From: Methanofollis liminatans DSM 4140
GTDB lineage: Archaea; Halobacteriota; Methanomicrobia; Methanomicrobiales; Methanofollaceae
DNA: 64,000 nt
Reading direction: 5' to 3'
Assembly (NCBI RefSeq): GCF_000275865.1
Contig: NZ_CM001555.1
Location: forward strand, 680,827 to 744,826
In this document: one piece after another, positions 41,416-50,796 of the stretch
How positions within the stretch are numbered: position 1 is the stretch's first letter
Layout: every line of letters begins with the position of its first letter
Notes under the pieces: generated by a model
The model's input: the letters and a program-made list of their open reading frames with translations, nothing else
Told to the model about the DNA's origin: nothing
Database searches by the model: none
Made by a program: the position numbers and the translations under genes

Positions 41416-41657
41416 TGCATGAGGCGGTCTTTCGCTTTGCGACGCCGCACGCCGCCGTCCTCTACCGCGCCCTCGCCCCTGAGGCCGGTGAGGTCGAGGG
41501 CTCCCGTTCACGCGAGGAGGTCGCCCTCTTGGGCCCTGAGACACTGGTGCTCAGGGTGCAGGCGGCCGACGTCCATGCCCTGCGGGCGGCGCTGAACATG
41601 TGGCTCCGGCTGGTCAATGTGGCAGATGAACTCCAGGAGATGATCAGGCATGAGTAG
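41415..41657 (+). CDS. pcc1: KEOPS complex subunit Pcc1
   Basis: The 80-residue protein starts at the ATG at 41415, overlapping the Brix stop (a GTG three bases before is possible). FRFATPHAAVLYRALAPEAG and LVLRVQAADVHALRAALNMWLRLVNVADEL match the Pcc1 fold, which dimerises KEOPS for t6A37 tRNA modification. Other KEOPS genes are not in the window. Confidence 0.88.
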   Translation: MHEAVFRFATPHAAVLYRALAPEAGEVEGSRSREEVALLGPETLVLRVQAADVHALRAALNMWLRLVNVADELQEMIRHE

Positions 41658-42009
41658 TGTTTCACCCAGAGTGCAGCAGCAGCTTGCGATGCTGCAGCAG
41701 ATCCAGCAGCAGCTCCAGACCGTGATGGGGCAGAAGGCCCAGTACGAGATGGCAGTGAAGGAGACGAACCGCGCCGTCGAGGAACTGAAAGAGGTCGCCG
41801 ACGACGCACCCGTCTATGTGAATGTCGGCACCGTGATGATGCAGAAGGATAAGGAGAAGGTGCTCGCCGAGCTCGGCGAGAAGGCCGAGACCCTGGACCT
41901 GCGCATCAAGTCACTCGACAAGCAGGCGAAGGCCCTGCAGGCGAAGTTCGAGCAGTTGCAGGCCCAGATCAAGCAGGCGGTCGGCGGCGGCGCTCCGCAG
42001 GCTTCATAA
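41650..42009 (+). CDS. pfdB: Prefoldin beta subunit
   Basis: The 119-residue coiled-coil protein has two long helices around a beta hairpin: RVQQQLAMLQQIQQQLQTVM, then VADDAPVYVNVGTVMMQKDKEKVL, ending QLQAQIKQAV. It forms the jellyfish-shaped prefoldin hexamer with alpha subunits and hands substrates to the thermosome. It overlaps pcc1 by 8 bp and closes the operon. T-rich AATCTTTTTTTCC at 42009-42021 may terminate it. Confidence 0.96.
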   Translation: MSSVSPRVQQQLAMLQQIQQQLQTVMGQKAQYEMAVKETNRAVEELKEVADDAPVYVNVGTVMMQKDKEKVLAELGEKAETLDLRIKSLDKQAKALQAKFEQLQAQIKQAVGGGAPQAS

Positions 42010-42091
42010 ATCTTTTTTTCCGAATGGTCCTTTGTGTTCTCCGGGGCCTTTGGGCCGCCGGTAAGGATGCGTTCTCCCTGGCGTGAGGCAT

Positions 42092-42409
42092 TTATATAGA
42101 GACAATCTCTTTGCCGATACGGCGAGCAATGCGGGGCTTGAGTGCACTTTTTTCGACCAGATCTACCTTTCGTCCCTGGATTTCGGTCAGGTGGCCTTCG
42201 AGCCTGAGAAAATCGAAGAATCCCGGCACCTCGGAGAACTCGACCAGGATATCCGCGTCGCTCCCTTCGTGCTCCTCGCCCCACTGGCACGATCCGAAGA
42301 GGCCGATGGACCTGATATGGTAGGTTTTTTCGAGATGTTCCCTGTTCGCCCGGAGGATGCCGACGATCCGTGCGCATTCCCCGCCGCACTGCACTGTCGC
42401 CGAGTCCAT
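42092..42409 (-). CDS. MNT-type nucleotidyltransferase (orphan antitoxin-like)
   Basis: The 105-residue minimal nucleotidyltransferase has the Gly-Ser and acidic pair motif LFGSCQWGEEHEGSDADILVEF, followed by a third acidic site in GRKVDLVE. In MNT-HEPN pairs this protein AMPylates and silences a HEPN RNase. No HEPN gene follows on this strand, so it is an orphan or acts in trans. ATATAATAG upstream near 42422-42430 suggests a leaderless start. Confidence 0.82.
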   Translation of the reverse strand: MDSATVQCGGECARIVGILRANREHLEKTYHIRSIGLFGSCQWGEEHEGSDADILVEFSEVPGFFDFLRLEGHLTEIQGRKVDLVEKSALKPRIARRIGKEIVSI

Positions 42410-42559
42410 ACTTGATCGGACTATTATATCCCTCTCTTTTGTATAGATATCTCCGAAGGCTGACGCAAGATCGTGGGTGGCGTGTCACCTTACTTTCATG
42501 GCAGCGAGAGGTTCCCCCACAGGGGTCTTCGATCAACCGCCTTCCCTGCATCCCCGCGT

Positions 42560-43195
42560 CGGGGGTTGCACCCCCGGACCCCCGCGCATGATTGCCGTGG
42601 ATATGCGGGAACAGGGCGCACGGAGCAGTTGTCGATGAAAAAATCCTGATGGTCCGGTTGGCATGGCTTTCCCGTCCCTGTCCCTATCGTATGTGCGGGG
42701 GGATCGGGGGGCGGCCAGCCCCCCGGGAGGAGGCTGCTCGACTTTCTGGAACTCGCACCCTCCATGTGCGAAGAGACGACAGAACGAATGGCGAAGTCCG
42801 CCTCTGCCCGGTGGTTGCACCCCCGGACCCCCGCATGCGATTGTCCCTGGATCTGCGGGGATGGGCCGGGGGGAGCAGTTGTCGATGAACAATGATGGAT
42901 GAGCGTGCCGGAGTGGTTTTCCCGTCCCTGCCCCAATCGCATGTGCGGGGGGACCGGGGGGCAGCAGGCCCCCCGGCAGAGGCAGCTCGATTACCCGTAC
43001 ACGCACACATCACCATCCCCTCGCCCCGGTGGTTGCACCCCCGGACCCCCGCGCGAGGATTGCCCCTGACATGAGGGAACGGGAGGAGCGGAGCATCTGG
43101 CGATGAAAAAATCCTGATGGTCAAGGCTGGCGTGCTTGCCCGTCCCCGCCCCGATCTCATGTGCGGGGACGGGCCGGGGGGCAGCAGGCCCCCCG
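42560..43195 (-). repeat. Hairpin-ended intergenic repeat, three units in reverse orientation (G 42560-42726, H 42808-42976, I 43026-43195)
   Basis: The 957 bp gap between the orphan MNT and the LeuA/CimA gene is filled by three copies in tandem, opposite in orientation to those at 16-31 kb. Each starts with GGGGGTTGCACCCCC or GGTGGTTGCACCCCCGG, then ACCCCCGCGCATGATTG. The middle has GTCGATGAAAAAATCC or GTCGATGAACAATG, and the copy ends GGGGGGC-agcag-GCCCCCC. The G-H linker (TGCTCGACTTTCTGGAACTC) is the reverse complement of the linker in the 30 kb cluster. 43196-43366 and 42410-42559 hold no supportable gene. Confidence 0.87.
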
Positions 43196-43366
43196 AGGGG
43201 AGGCGTACCGGATTTCCCGTCCCCCCTCCTCCAGGTGCGAAGGGCACGAAGCCCCTCCCCTCACCGGGAAATGCACGCCTGCAGGGCCCATGCCGGGAGA
43301 TGATGGCGGGATCACCCGCGTGAAAGGGGGAAGACCCGGAAAAAAGGTTTTGACCGGGAAGAAGCG

Positions 43367-44860
43367 TTACTCCTTCTTCTCGCTCCCCTGCACCCGCTGG
43401 AGCAGGTTGATGGCGTTCACCATCGCCTCGACCGAGGCGATGATGATGTCGTCGGAGGAGGCCGAGGCGTCGAAGATGCGGCCCGAGGCGTCCTCCACGG
43501 CGATCGTGACGTGGCCGATGGCGTCGGTCCCGCCGGAGATCGACTCCACCGAGAACTCCTTTAAGTGGACCGGCCTGGGCAGGCAGCCCAGGATCGCCTT
43601 CATGGCGGCGTCCACCGGGCCGTTGCCGGTGCTGCACGCAACTTTCTCGATGCCGTCCACGGTCAGGTTCACCGAGGCGGTGGGCATCACGTGGTTGCCG
43701 GTGAGGATGGCGATGTCCCGCAGCTCGACTGCATGGACGACGCCGGCCATTCCCATCGCCTCTTCGGCGATCGCGTACAGGTCGGCGTCGGTGATCCGCC
43801 GGCCGCGGCCCGCGATCGCCTTCATCTTCTCCATGATCTCGTCGAGCTGGGCCTCGTCCGGGTTCATGTGGGCGTCGGCGAGCGTCTGCCTGACGGCATG
43901 GCGGCCGGCGTGTTTGCCGAGTTTCAGCCGCCGCCGGTGGCCGACCATCTCCGGGGTCATGATCCCGGGCTCGAAGGTATCGGAGCGCTCCAGGACGCCG
44001 TGGGAGTGGATCCCGCTCTCGTGCGAGAAGGCGTTCTCGCCGACGATCGGCTGGTAGGGCAGGATGCTGATGCCGGCATGGCGCGAGACGAGCCGCGAGG
44101 TCTCGACCAGGCGGGGGGTGTCGATCCCGGTCTCGATCCCGTAGATCGCTTCCAGCGCCATCACCGTCTGGGCGAGGTCGGCGTTGCCGGCCCGTTCGCC
44201 CATGCCGTTCACGGTCACCTGGACCTGGGCGGCGCCGGCCTCGACGGCGGCCAGGGTGTTGGCGACCGCGAGCCCGAAGTCGTTGTGGCAGTGGACGTCG
44301 ATGGGGGCGTTTACCTCCCTGACGACGCGGGCGATCAGCTCCTTCATCGCCGAGGGCGTCATCACGCCCACGGTGTCAGGGATGTTCACCGTCGTCGCCC
44401 CGGCGGCGACGGCCGCCCGGCAGACCTGGATTAAATAGTCCGTGTCGGTCCTGGTGGCGTCCATTGCCGAGAAGAGGCAGCGGTCGAAGTGCTCGCGGGC
44501 ATAGGCGACGATCGCCCCGGTGGCCTCGATCACCTCCTGGCGCGTCTTTTTGATCGTGTGCTCCCGCTGGATGTCCGAGGTCGGGATGAAGACGTGGATC
44601 ATGTCGGCGCCGCTCTCGATGCAGGCGTCGACGTCGTCCTTTCTCATCCGCGAGAGCCCGCAGATCCGGGCCCCGGTCTCTGCGGCGGCGATCGCCTTCA
44701 CCGCCGCCAGCTCGTCGGTTGAAGAGGCGGGGAATCCGGCTTCGATGGTGCCGACCCGTATCGCAGCGATCTGGCGGGCGATCTCTACCTTCTGATCGAT
44801 GGTGAAGGAGACGCCCGGCGTTTGTTCGCCGTCGCGCAGGGTGGTGTCGAAAAGAGCTAT
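43367..44860 (-). CDS. 2-isopropylmalate/citramalate synthase family enzyme (start unresolved)
   Basis: The HMGL-like TIM barrel and LeuA regulatory domain are complete: [62 protein letters not shown] and [10 protein letters not shown], plus a C-terminal allosteric domain. It joins a 2-oxo acid and acetyl-CoA for leucine or isoleucine synthesis. LeuA, CimA and the methanogen homocitrate synthase cannot be separated here. The start is a problem: the frame has no ATG, GTG or TTG ahead of the catalytic LFDTTLRDG. The nearest ATG (44872-44874) is out of frame and stops after five codons. GTG 44701 would delete the active-site motif. I mark the end at the in-frame ATA at 44860. A one-base indel or a rare start is implied. 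Confidence 0.85.
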   Translation of the reverse strand: MALFDTTLRDGEQTPGVSFTIDQKVEIARQIAAIRVGTIEAGFPASSTDELAAVKAIAAAETGARICGLSRMRKDDVDACIESGADMIHVFIPTSDIQREHTIKKTRQEVIEATGAIVAYAREHFDRCLFSAMDATRTDTDYLIQVCRAAVAAGATTVNIPDTVGVMTPSAMKELIARVVREVNAPIDVHCHNDFGLAVANTLAAVEAGAAQVQVTVNGMGERAGNADLAQTVMALEAIYGIETGIDTPRLVETSRLVSRHAGISILPYQPIVGENAFSHESGIHSHGVLERSDTFEPGIMTPEMVGHRRRLKLGKHAGRHAVRQTLADAHMNPDEAQLDEIMEKMKAIAGRGRRITDADLYAIAEEAMGMAGVVHAVELRDIAILTGNHVMPTASVNLTVDGIEKVACSTGNGPVDAAMKAILGCLPRPVHLKEFSVESISGGTDAIGHVTIAVEDASGRIFDASASSDDIIIASVEAMVNAINLLQRVQGSEKKE

Positions 44861-45036
44861 GTTCTTACGTGCATTTCCGGGGACAAAGAAAACGATTCCC
44901 CCTCGTTCCGGTTGTGTCTGCGTTGGTGTGAGACATACTCAAAAAACGATGTCGCAGTATAAAAAGATGCCTCCTCCGGCATCCGACGCCACCAATACCT
45001 TTAATAACTCCCTTAACCCACCTATGTAACGCAATA

Positions 45037-45141
45037 CCCGCCTTAACTCAGACTGGTAGAGTGCGCGGCTGTAGTTTGGTTTGCCGTTTCGGTAACCGCG
45101 CGGCTACCGCGATGTCCCCGGTTCGACTCCGGGAGGCGGGA
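45037..45141 (+). tRNA. tRNA-Tyr (anticodon GTA) with a 31 nt intron
   Basis: The acceptor stem is CCCGCCT/AGGCGGG with discriminator A. The first base is C, as in archaeal tRNA-Tyr. Anticodon GTA is at 45071-45073. An intron (about 45075-45105) sits at the canonical position between nucleotides 37 and 38 and contains GGTT...AACC and CCG/CGG pairing. After splicing the loop reads CTGTAGA with a CGCGG/CCGCG stem. CCA is not encoded. It is followed by tRNA-Asp after 10 bp, so the two are probably cotranscribed. Confidence 0.93.
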
Positions 45142-45151
45142 TCTGCAACGA

Positions 45152-45224
45152 GCCCAGGTAGTGTAGAGGCCTATCATGATGCCCTGTCACGGCATCGACA
45201 CGGATTCGAATTCCGTCCTGGGCG
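45152..45224 (+). tRNA. tRNA-Asp (anticodon GTC)
   Basis: The 73 nt gene has acceptor GCCCAGG/CCTGGGC, discriminator G, anticodon stem-loop GATGCC-CTGTCAC-GGCATC (anticodon GTC) and T arm CGGATTCGAATTCCG. CCA is not encoded and there is no intron. T-rich TACTTTCTTTTTG after the gene is a likely terminator. Confidence 0.95.
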
Positions 45225-45284
45225 CTACTTTCTTTTTGAACGTTGATTGAATGAGCACAGGGCTTTAAAAAAAGGTTTTTTCTT

Positions 45285-46820
45285 TCAGACGGCCCGGATC
45301 TCCACCCTGCGGCCGAGACACTTTTCGATCGCCGGCAGGGCGTCGCGCACTCCCCATATTTCGAGGTCGCACCCGCCCGGGCTCTCGACCTCGATGACCA
45401 CGCTTTCCCCCTCTCTCCTCAGGGCGGCGTCGTTTACGAGACCCAGCTGGCTGCGGTCCAGGTTCTCTGCGATCCGCAGCAGGGCCGAGAGGGTCCGCAC
45501 GGCCTTTGCCCCCTCGGGATCGAGTCCTGCGGCGATGAGCGCCTTTTCAGACGGGGCTTTTTTGCGGTGGAAGCATGCGGTCTCGCCGATGATCAGGGTT
45601 TCCCGCCGGGAAAACCCGGACATCCCGGCGTTCTCGACGATGTAGCGGGAGTGGTGCTGGTGGTTGCGAAAGGCGATGACCTTTCCTGTGTCATGGAGGA
45701 GGGCGGCGTATTCGAGCAGTTCCCGCATCTCTTCGCCGAGGGCGTGGACGCCTGATGCCGCCCCGGTGTCGAAGAGGCGCAGGGCCAGTCTGGCCACCTG
45801 GTGGGCGTGCCCCTCGTCGGCGCGGCAGGCACGCATCAGGTGCACGACGCTCTGGCGGCGGACCGGGACCGGGCTGCCCTGCAAAAAACCCTCGAAGCCG
45901 CTGAGGTAATCGACCAGCAGCCCGTCGATCACCCCGCGGTCGGAGATCCTGATCGCGGGGAGGCCGATCCCGGCCATCAGCACCTCCAGGATCACGCCGC
46001 CGCCGACGATGATGTCGGCGCGGCCCGGGTTGATCGCCGGGATCTGCCGCCGCTCCTCCAGGCTCATCGGATAGAGCCTCCTGAGGGCGGCGCAGAGGTC
46101 GGCGTAGGCGAGGAGGCTCCTGTCCCCGGCGATCGCCGCCAGCGTCTCGATCGTTCCCGAGCTCCCGAAGGCGAGGTCGGTCCCGATGTCGCCGAAGCCG
46201 TCGAGGGCCGGGCGGACGGCGGCGAGCACATGGGCCCGCATCGCCTCGTAGGTCTCCAGGTCGATCCGGCCGTCCTCATCCGGCGGGAAGAGGGCCGAGA
46301 GCCGGATCGCCCCGAGTTTCAGGCTTGCCCGGTGGCGGGGGGCGTGGTGGCCGCCGACCGAGATCTCGGTCGAGCCGCCGCCGATGTCGATGAAGACCGC
46401 TTCCCTCCCGCCGGTATCCCCGCCCGATGCGACGCCGAGGTGGATGAGCCGCGCCTCTTCGAGCCCCGAGATCACCCTGAGGTCCACGCCGGCCCCCTCC
46501 TTCATCGATGCCAGGAACTCGTCCTGGTTCTCCGCCTCCCGCGTCGCCGAGGTGGCGACCGCCACGGTCTCGTCTGCCCCGAAGCCCCGCGCCGCCTCCA
46601 TGAGGTTTTTGCAGGCGAGGACCGTGCGCTCCATCGCCGCAGGCTGGAGGCGTCCGCTCTCGAACTCCCCTTCGCCCAGGCGGACGGTCACCTTCTGCCT
46701 GGTGAGCACGGTGTAGGAGCCGTTCTCGTTGAGCCTGACGATCAGCAGGCGGACCGAGTTGGTGCCGAGATCGATGAAGGCGGCGACCCTGCCCCCCGGC
46801 GGCACCGCCGCCCGGCTCAT
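45285..46820 (-). CDS. ppx: Ppx/GppA exopolyphosphatase with HD-like domain
   Basis: From the ATG at 46820, which overlaps the ppk stop, the protein has 511 residues. The ASKHA phosphatase domain shows AAFIDLGTNSVRLLIVRL, the catalytic Glu in SGLEEARLIHLGV and EAVFIDIGGGSTEIS. A C-terminal HD-type helical domain has LLEYAALLHDTGKVI. It should degrade polyphosphate chains, and perhaps pppGpp as in bacteria. Coupling to ppk gives synthesis and degradation in one transcript. Confidence 0.94.
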   Translation of the reverse strand: MSRAAVPPGGRVAAFIDLGTNSVRLLIVRLNENGSYTVLTRQKVTVRLGEGEFESGRLQPAAMERTVLACKNLMEAARGFGADETVAVATSATREAENQDEFLASMKEGAGVDLRVISGLEEARLIHLGVASGGDTGGREAVFIDIGGGSTEISVGGHHAPRHRASLKLGAIRLSALFPPDEDGRIDLETYEAMRAHVLAAVRPALDGFGDIGTDLAFGSSGTIETLAAIAGDRSLLAYADLCAALRRLYPMSLEERRQIPAINPGRADIIVGGGVILEVLMAGIGLPAIRISDRGVIDGLLVDYLSGFEGFLQGSPVPVRRQSVVHLMRACRADEGHAHQVARLALRLFDTGAASGVHALGEEMRELLEYAALLHDTGKVIAFRNHQHHSRYIVENAGMSGFSRRETLIIGETACFHRKKAPSEKALIAAGLDPEGAKAVRTLSALLRIAENLDRSQLGLVNDAALRREGESVVIEVESPGGCDLEIWGVRDALPAIEKCLGRRVEIRAV

Positions 46821-48862
46821 GGCCCCTCCCCGCCCGGCCGGTGGGCGATCATCCACGCCTGGGCGCTGCAGGTGCCGGTCTCTGGGCGCTCGTACGACCC
46901 GTCCGGGCGGAGCCGTCTTGCCTTCACGTCGTCCTCCAGGTGGACGGCGAGGAGGCGGAGGAGCCCGGCCCTGATCGCCGGGTCCTCCACCGGGAAGAGC
47001 ACCTCCACCCTTCGGTCGAGGTTTCTGGGCATCAGGTCGGCGCTGCCCAGGAGGACCTCGCCGCTGCCGAAGGCGTAGATCCGGGCGTGCTCCAGGAACC
47101 GCCCGACGATCGAGGTGACGGCGATCCGCTCAGAGACGCCCGGGATGCCCGGGCGCAGGCAGCAGATCCCGCGCACCTGCAGGTCGACCTGGACGCCGGC
47201 CTCTGAGGCGCGGTACAGGGCGTCGATGCACTCCCGGTCCACCAGGGCGTTCATCTTGAAGATGATCCGGCCGTCCCCGTGCGCCCGCTGCCGTTCGATC
47301 TCCCCTTCGATCCGCGCGAGGACCTCTTTGCGCATCGAGACCGGAGCGGCCAGGATCTTCCGGTAGTCGGCCTTGCGCGAGACGCCGGTGAGGACGTTGA
47401 AGAGGTCGGAGACGTCGGCGGCGATCGCCGGGTCAGTGGTGAAGAGCCCGATGTCGGTGTAGACCCTGGCGCTCTGGGCGTTGTAGTTGCCGGTGCCGAG
47501 ATGGACGTACCTGACGATCCCGTCCTTCTCCTTTCGTACGATCAGGCAGACCTTCGCATGGACCTTGAGGCCGGTGAGCCCGTAGACGACATGGACGCCG
47601 ACACCTTCCAGGGCCCGGGCCCAGCCGATGTTGTTCTCCTCGTCGAACCGCGCCTTCAACTCGATGATCGCGGTCACCTGCTTGCCGTTCTGCCGCGCCT
47701 CCATCAGGGCGGCGACGATCGGGGAGTTGGGGCCGACCCGGTAGAGGGTCTGCTTGATCGCGAGCACCGCGGGGTCGTGCGCCGCCTCGCGCAGGACGGC
47801 GACGACCGGGGCGAAGCTGTCGTACGGGTGGTAGAGGAGGAGGTCCCGGCCCGAGAGGGCGGGGATGACCGGGGTGCCCCGGGTGAACTCAGGCGGCACC
47901 GCCGGGAGGAAGGGGGGGTCCTTCAGGTCGGGCCGGTCGATCCCGGCGATCTCCATCAGGTCGGCCATGCCGAGGGGGCCGCCGGTGGTGTAGACCTGGA
48001 TCGGCGGGATGCCGAGGTGCGAGGCGAGGCGCTCCCGGATCCACCCGGGCATCGAGGTGGTGACGGCGAGGCGCGCCGGTGCGCCCCGGCGGCGGAGTTC
48101 CATCCCCTCCTCGACGGCGGTGAGCAGGTCTGAGGCTTCGTCCTCCTCGATCTCCATGTCGGCGTCGCGGGTGACCCTGAAGGCGTGACACTCCTCCACC
48201 TCCATGCCGACGAAGAGGAGGTCTAAGTTTGCGGCCACCACCTCCTCGATGAAGACGAGGTGGTGGCCGTCCATCCCCGGCACCCTGAGGAGGCGCGGGA
48301 TGAGGTCGGTCGGCACTTTCACCCGCGCCAGCGCCCGCTCGCCGGTGGCCGGATTTCTGACGGCGACGGCGAGGTTGAGGGAGAGGTTCGAGATCGCCGG
48401 GAAGGGGTGGCAGGGGTCGATGACCATCGGGGTGAGGACCGGGAAGACCTCCTCGAAGAAGCGTTTCCTGATCGCCTCCTGTGCCGCGGCCGGGAGGTCT
48501 TCTGCCCGGTGGACGACGATCCCCTCCGCCTCCAGGGCCGGGAGGAGTTCCTCTTCCCAGCACCGCTGCCGCTCCTGGAGGAGGGGGACGAGGCGCTCGC
48601 GGATCGCCTGCATCTGCTCCTTCGGGCTCATGCCGTCGGGCGGGGCCTCGAGGGCGCCGCAGGCGATCTGCCGCCGCAGCCCGGCCACGCGGATCATGAA
48701 GAACTCGTCGAGGTTCGAGGAGAAGATCGAGAGGAATTTCACCCGTTCCAGGAGGGGGTGGGTGCGGTCGAAGGCCTCTTCGAGGACGCGCCGGTCAAAC
48801 TCGATCCAGGAGAGCTCGCGGTTGATGTACAGCGCCGGGTCGCCGGGGGTGAATGCCGCCAT
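46817..48862 (-). CDS. ppk: Polyphosphate kinase 1
   Basis: The start at the ATG at 48862 (MAAFTPGDPALYINRELSWIEFDRRVL) drops 22 unlikely residues of a longer frame. The 681-residue PPK1 has the N-terminal INRELSWxxFN region, the phosphorylated-His segments (VHAKVCLIVRKEK, RYVHLGTGNYN) and a C-terminal phospholipase-D-like domain with RVEVLFPV. It makes polyphosphate from ATP. PPK1 is scattered in methanogens. Its ATGA overlap couples it to ppx. It diverges from the HEAT-repeat gene by 64 bp. Confidence 0.95.
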   Translation of the reverse strand: MAAFTPGDPALYINRELSWIEFDRRVLEEAFDRTHPLLERVKFLSIFSSNLDEFFMIRVAGLRRQIACGALEAPPDGMSPKEQMQAIRERLVPLLQERQRCWEEELLPALEAEGIVVHRAEDLPAAAQEAIRKRFFEEVFPVLTPMVIDPCHPFPAISNLSLNLAVAVRNPATGERALARVKVPTDLIPRLLRVPGMDGHHLVFIEEVVAANLDLLFVGMEVEECHAFRVTRDADMEIEEDEASDLLTAVEEGMELRRRGAPARLAVTTSMPGWIRERLASHLGIPPIQVYTTGGPLGMADLMEIAGIDRPDLKDPPFLPAVPPEFTRGTPVIPALSGRDLLLYHPYDSFAPVVAVLREAAHDPAVLAIKQTLYRVGPNSPIVAALMEARQNGKQVTAIIELKARFDEENNIGWARALEGVGVHVVYGLTGLKVHAKVCLIVRKEKDGIVRYVHLGTGNYNAQSARVYTDIGLFTTDPAIAADVSDLFNVLTGVSRKADYRKILAAPVSMRKEVLARIEGEIERQRAHGDGRIIFKMNALVDRECIDALYRASEAGVQVDLQVRGICCLRPGIPGVSERIAVTSIVGRFLEHARIYAFGSGEVLLGSADLMPRNLDRRVEVLFPVEDPAIRAGLLRLLAVHLEDDVKARRLRPDGSYERPETGTCSAQAWMIAHRPGGEGP

Positions 48863-48926
48863 GCTGATCACACTCTCTCGTTTTTTTTCCACAAGTAGTT
48901 TGAGGGAGGAGGGCGAGATCGGATGC

Positions 48927-49490
48927 ATGAATCAGGAGAAGATTGGGGAGGAGGCGCTCACCCTCGCCCTCGGCGGTGCCGACGACGCCCGGATCAGGCG
49001 GATGTCCTCGCTCCTCCTTGGCAGGACCGGGGATGCGGCGGCGGCCCTTCCGCTGGTTGCGGCGCTCGGCGATCCCGATAAGGGGGTGCGGGAGGAGGCG
49101 GCGGCGGCGCTTGCGGCCCTCGGGCCGGTTGCGGTCGTTCCCCTGATCCCTGCCCTCCGTGACCCTGCGTGGCGGACCCGCTACCGGGCGGCCGAGGCCC
49201 TCGGGCGGATCGGCGACCGGCGGGCCGTGGGAGCGCTCGTGCGTGCGCTCTCAGACGAGAAAGACCATGTCCGCTATATGAGCGCGAAGGCGCTCGGCCT
49301 GATCGCCGACCCTGCGGCCGGGGACGCCCTCGTCCGGGTGCTCGGGGATCCGAACCCGCCGGCACGGAAGGCGGCGGCATGGGCCCTCGGCGAGATCGGC
49401 GAGTATGAGGCGGCCCTGCGGGCGGCGCTCGATGGCGAGCCCTCGGGTGCGGTGCGCCGGGCGATCAGGGACGCACTCGGGCAGGGGTGA
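48927..49490 (+). CDS. HEAT-repeat protein
   Basis: The start is the ATG at 48927, and the long open frame behind it is antisense to ppk. The 187-residue protein consists of about five HEAT or PBS-lyase-like repeats of about 31 residues (PLVAALGDPDKGVREEAAAAL, PLIPALRDPAWRTRYRAAEAL, ALVRALSDEKDHVRYMSAKAL, ALVRVLGDPNPPARKAAAWAL). Such scaffolds bind proteins or, in methanogens, accompany sensors. The SLOG/SLATT-like gene begins 7 bp after it, so the two may be one operon. Confidence 0.85.
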   Translation: MNQEKIGEEALTLALGGADDARIRRMSSLLLGRTGDAAAALPLVAALGDPDKGVREEAAAALAALGPVAVVPLIPALRDPAWRTRYRAAEALGRIGDRRAVGALVRALSDEKDHVRYMSAKALGLIADPAAGDALVRVLGDPNPPARKAAAWALGEIGEYEAALRAALDGEPSGAVRRAIRDALGQG

Positions 49491-49497
49491 GGCGCCT

Positions 49498-50793
49498 GTG
49501 GACCCGCTCGCCCTGCAGATCGATGTCGCCGTCGGCACGGCCGGGACCGGCGATCCTGCCGGTGTGACCGGGCGTATCGATGCGGTCCTTGCCCATACGC
49601 CCCACACGCTCGCTATCCGGGCGGTGTCTGTCGAGGAGGTCGACGGCTGCGATCTTGTCGTCGTTTTTCCCGACGCACCTGCCGGTCTGATCGCCGCCGC
49701 ACGCTTCTCGGGCATCCCGGTCTTCCGGGTCATGGGTGGCGGCGGCGTTGTCGAGGGGCACGGTGCCGAGGGTTTTCTGGCGACGCTGCGTTCGCTCGAC
49801 GCCTACAATGCCGAACGGGTGGACGCCAAACGGATTGGCCGGCAGGTGGACGAGCGCACCGCGGCGCTTCAGGCCGAGCTCCGCGCCGCCGGTCTGGACG
49901 CCGCTCTGCTCGAACCGGTCGCCGCCTCGCTTCTCCCCCATTATGTGCGGACCAGGATCCTCGCCGACCGCTACGGTCTCCTCCACCTCGGCGCCGGGAC
50001 GTCGGTCTATGCCCTTTCGGCGATGGCGATTGCGGCGGTCACGGTGCAGGCGCTCCTTTTTCCCGATCTCCTCTCCCTCATCTGGGTTGAGGTGGGAGCG
50101 ATCGCCGCCATCCTGCTGCTGCTGATCGCCGCCCGCACGCTGGACTGGCACCGCAAGTGGCTCGACTACCGGTTTCTTGCCGAACGGATCAGGTCGGCGA
50201 TCTTCCTCTGTTTTGTCTGTGTCCGCTGCTCGGTGCCGGGCAACCACCCGGGGATCACCCTCACCCACCATGCCGACGACTGGATGTCCCGGGCCTTTGA
50301 GGGGCTGCTTGACGTCCGCCCGCTGGAGTACTGCTCTCTTGCGATCCCGCTCGAACCCCTGAAGCATTTCCTGCTCTCGACCTGGATCGACCGGCAGATC
50401 GATTTCTATGCGGCCACCGAAAGGCACAACCGCCGGTGGTACGACCTCCTCCTCCACGCCGGGGAGTTCTTCTTCATCGCCACCCTCATCGCCGCCGCCG
50501 CCCATGCATCAGGGGCCGTGCACCACGACGGCGCCCTGCTCGCCGCCGCCACCATCGTGCTGCCGGCGGTGGCGGCCTCTCTCTCGGCGATCCGGGTCCA
50601 GCGGGAGTACCGCCACAATGCCGAGCGGGCGGCGGCGATGCTCCATCATCTCTCGTCGATCACGCTCCGCATCCGCCGGGCCGAGAGGATGGACGAACTC
50701 TGTGATCTCCTGGAGGAGGCGAACGAGGTGATGCTTCGAGAGCAGCAGGAGTGGCGGGTGGTCTTCCGGTTCCGGGAGCTGGAGGGGGTGTGA
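49498..50793 (+). CDS. Putative SLOG-like sensor fused to SLATT-type membrane domain
   Basis: The start is the GTG at 49498 (MDPLALQIDVAVGTAGTGDPAG), 7 bp after the HEAT gene. A longer frame overlaps that gene. The 431-residue protein has a Rossmann-like N-terminal domain (about 1-100: CDLVVVFPDAPAGLIAAARF, GIPVFRVMGGGG) that resembles SLOG nucleotide sensors. A TM hairpin follows (about 163-188 and 191-213), directly followed by DWHRKWLDYRFLAERIRSAIFL, the pattern of SLATT/DUF4231 two-TM effectors. A second TM pair (about 347-398) and a helical tail complete it. SLATT proteins are proposed pore-forming effectors of nucleotide-sensing defence. No cyclase lies nearby. The family call is by eye. 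Confidence 0.55.
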   Translation: MDPLALQIDVAVGTAGTGDPAGVTGRIDAVLAHTPHTLAIRAVSVEEVDGCDLVVVFPDAPAGLIAAARFSGIPVFRVMGGGGVVEGHGAEGFLATLRSLDAYNAERVDAKRIGRQVDERTAALQAELRAAGLDAALLEPVAASLLPHYVRTRILADRYGLLHLGAGTSVYALSAMAIAAVTVQALLFPDLLSLIWVEVGAIAAILLLLIAARTLDWHRKWLDYRFLAERIRSAIFLCFVCVRCSVPGNHPGITLTHHADDWMSRAFEGLLDVRPLEYCSLAIPLEPLKHFLLSTWIDRQIDFYAATERHNRRWYDLLLHAGEFFFIATLIAAAAHASGAVHHDGALLAAATIVLPAVAASLSAIRVQREYRHNAERAAAMLHHLSSITLRIRRAERMDELCDLLEEANEVMLREQQEWRVVFRFRELEGV

Positions 50794-50796
50794 AAG

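Noticed and set aside
43367-44701. GTG at 44701 as start of the LeuA/CimA-type gene
   Set aside because: It would delete the LFDTTLRDG metal and substrate motif, which is encoded just upstream in the same frame.
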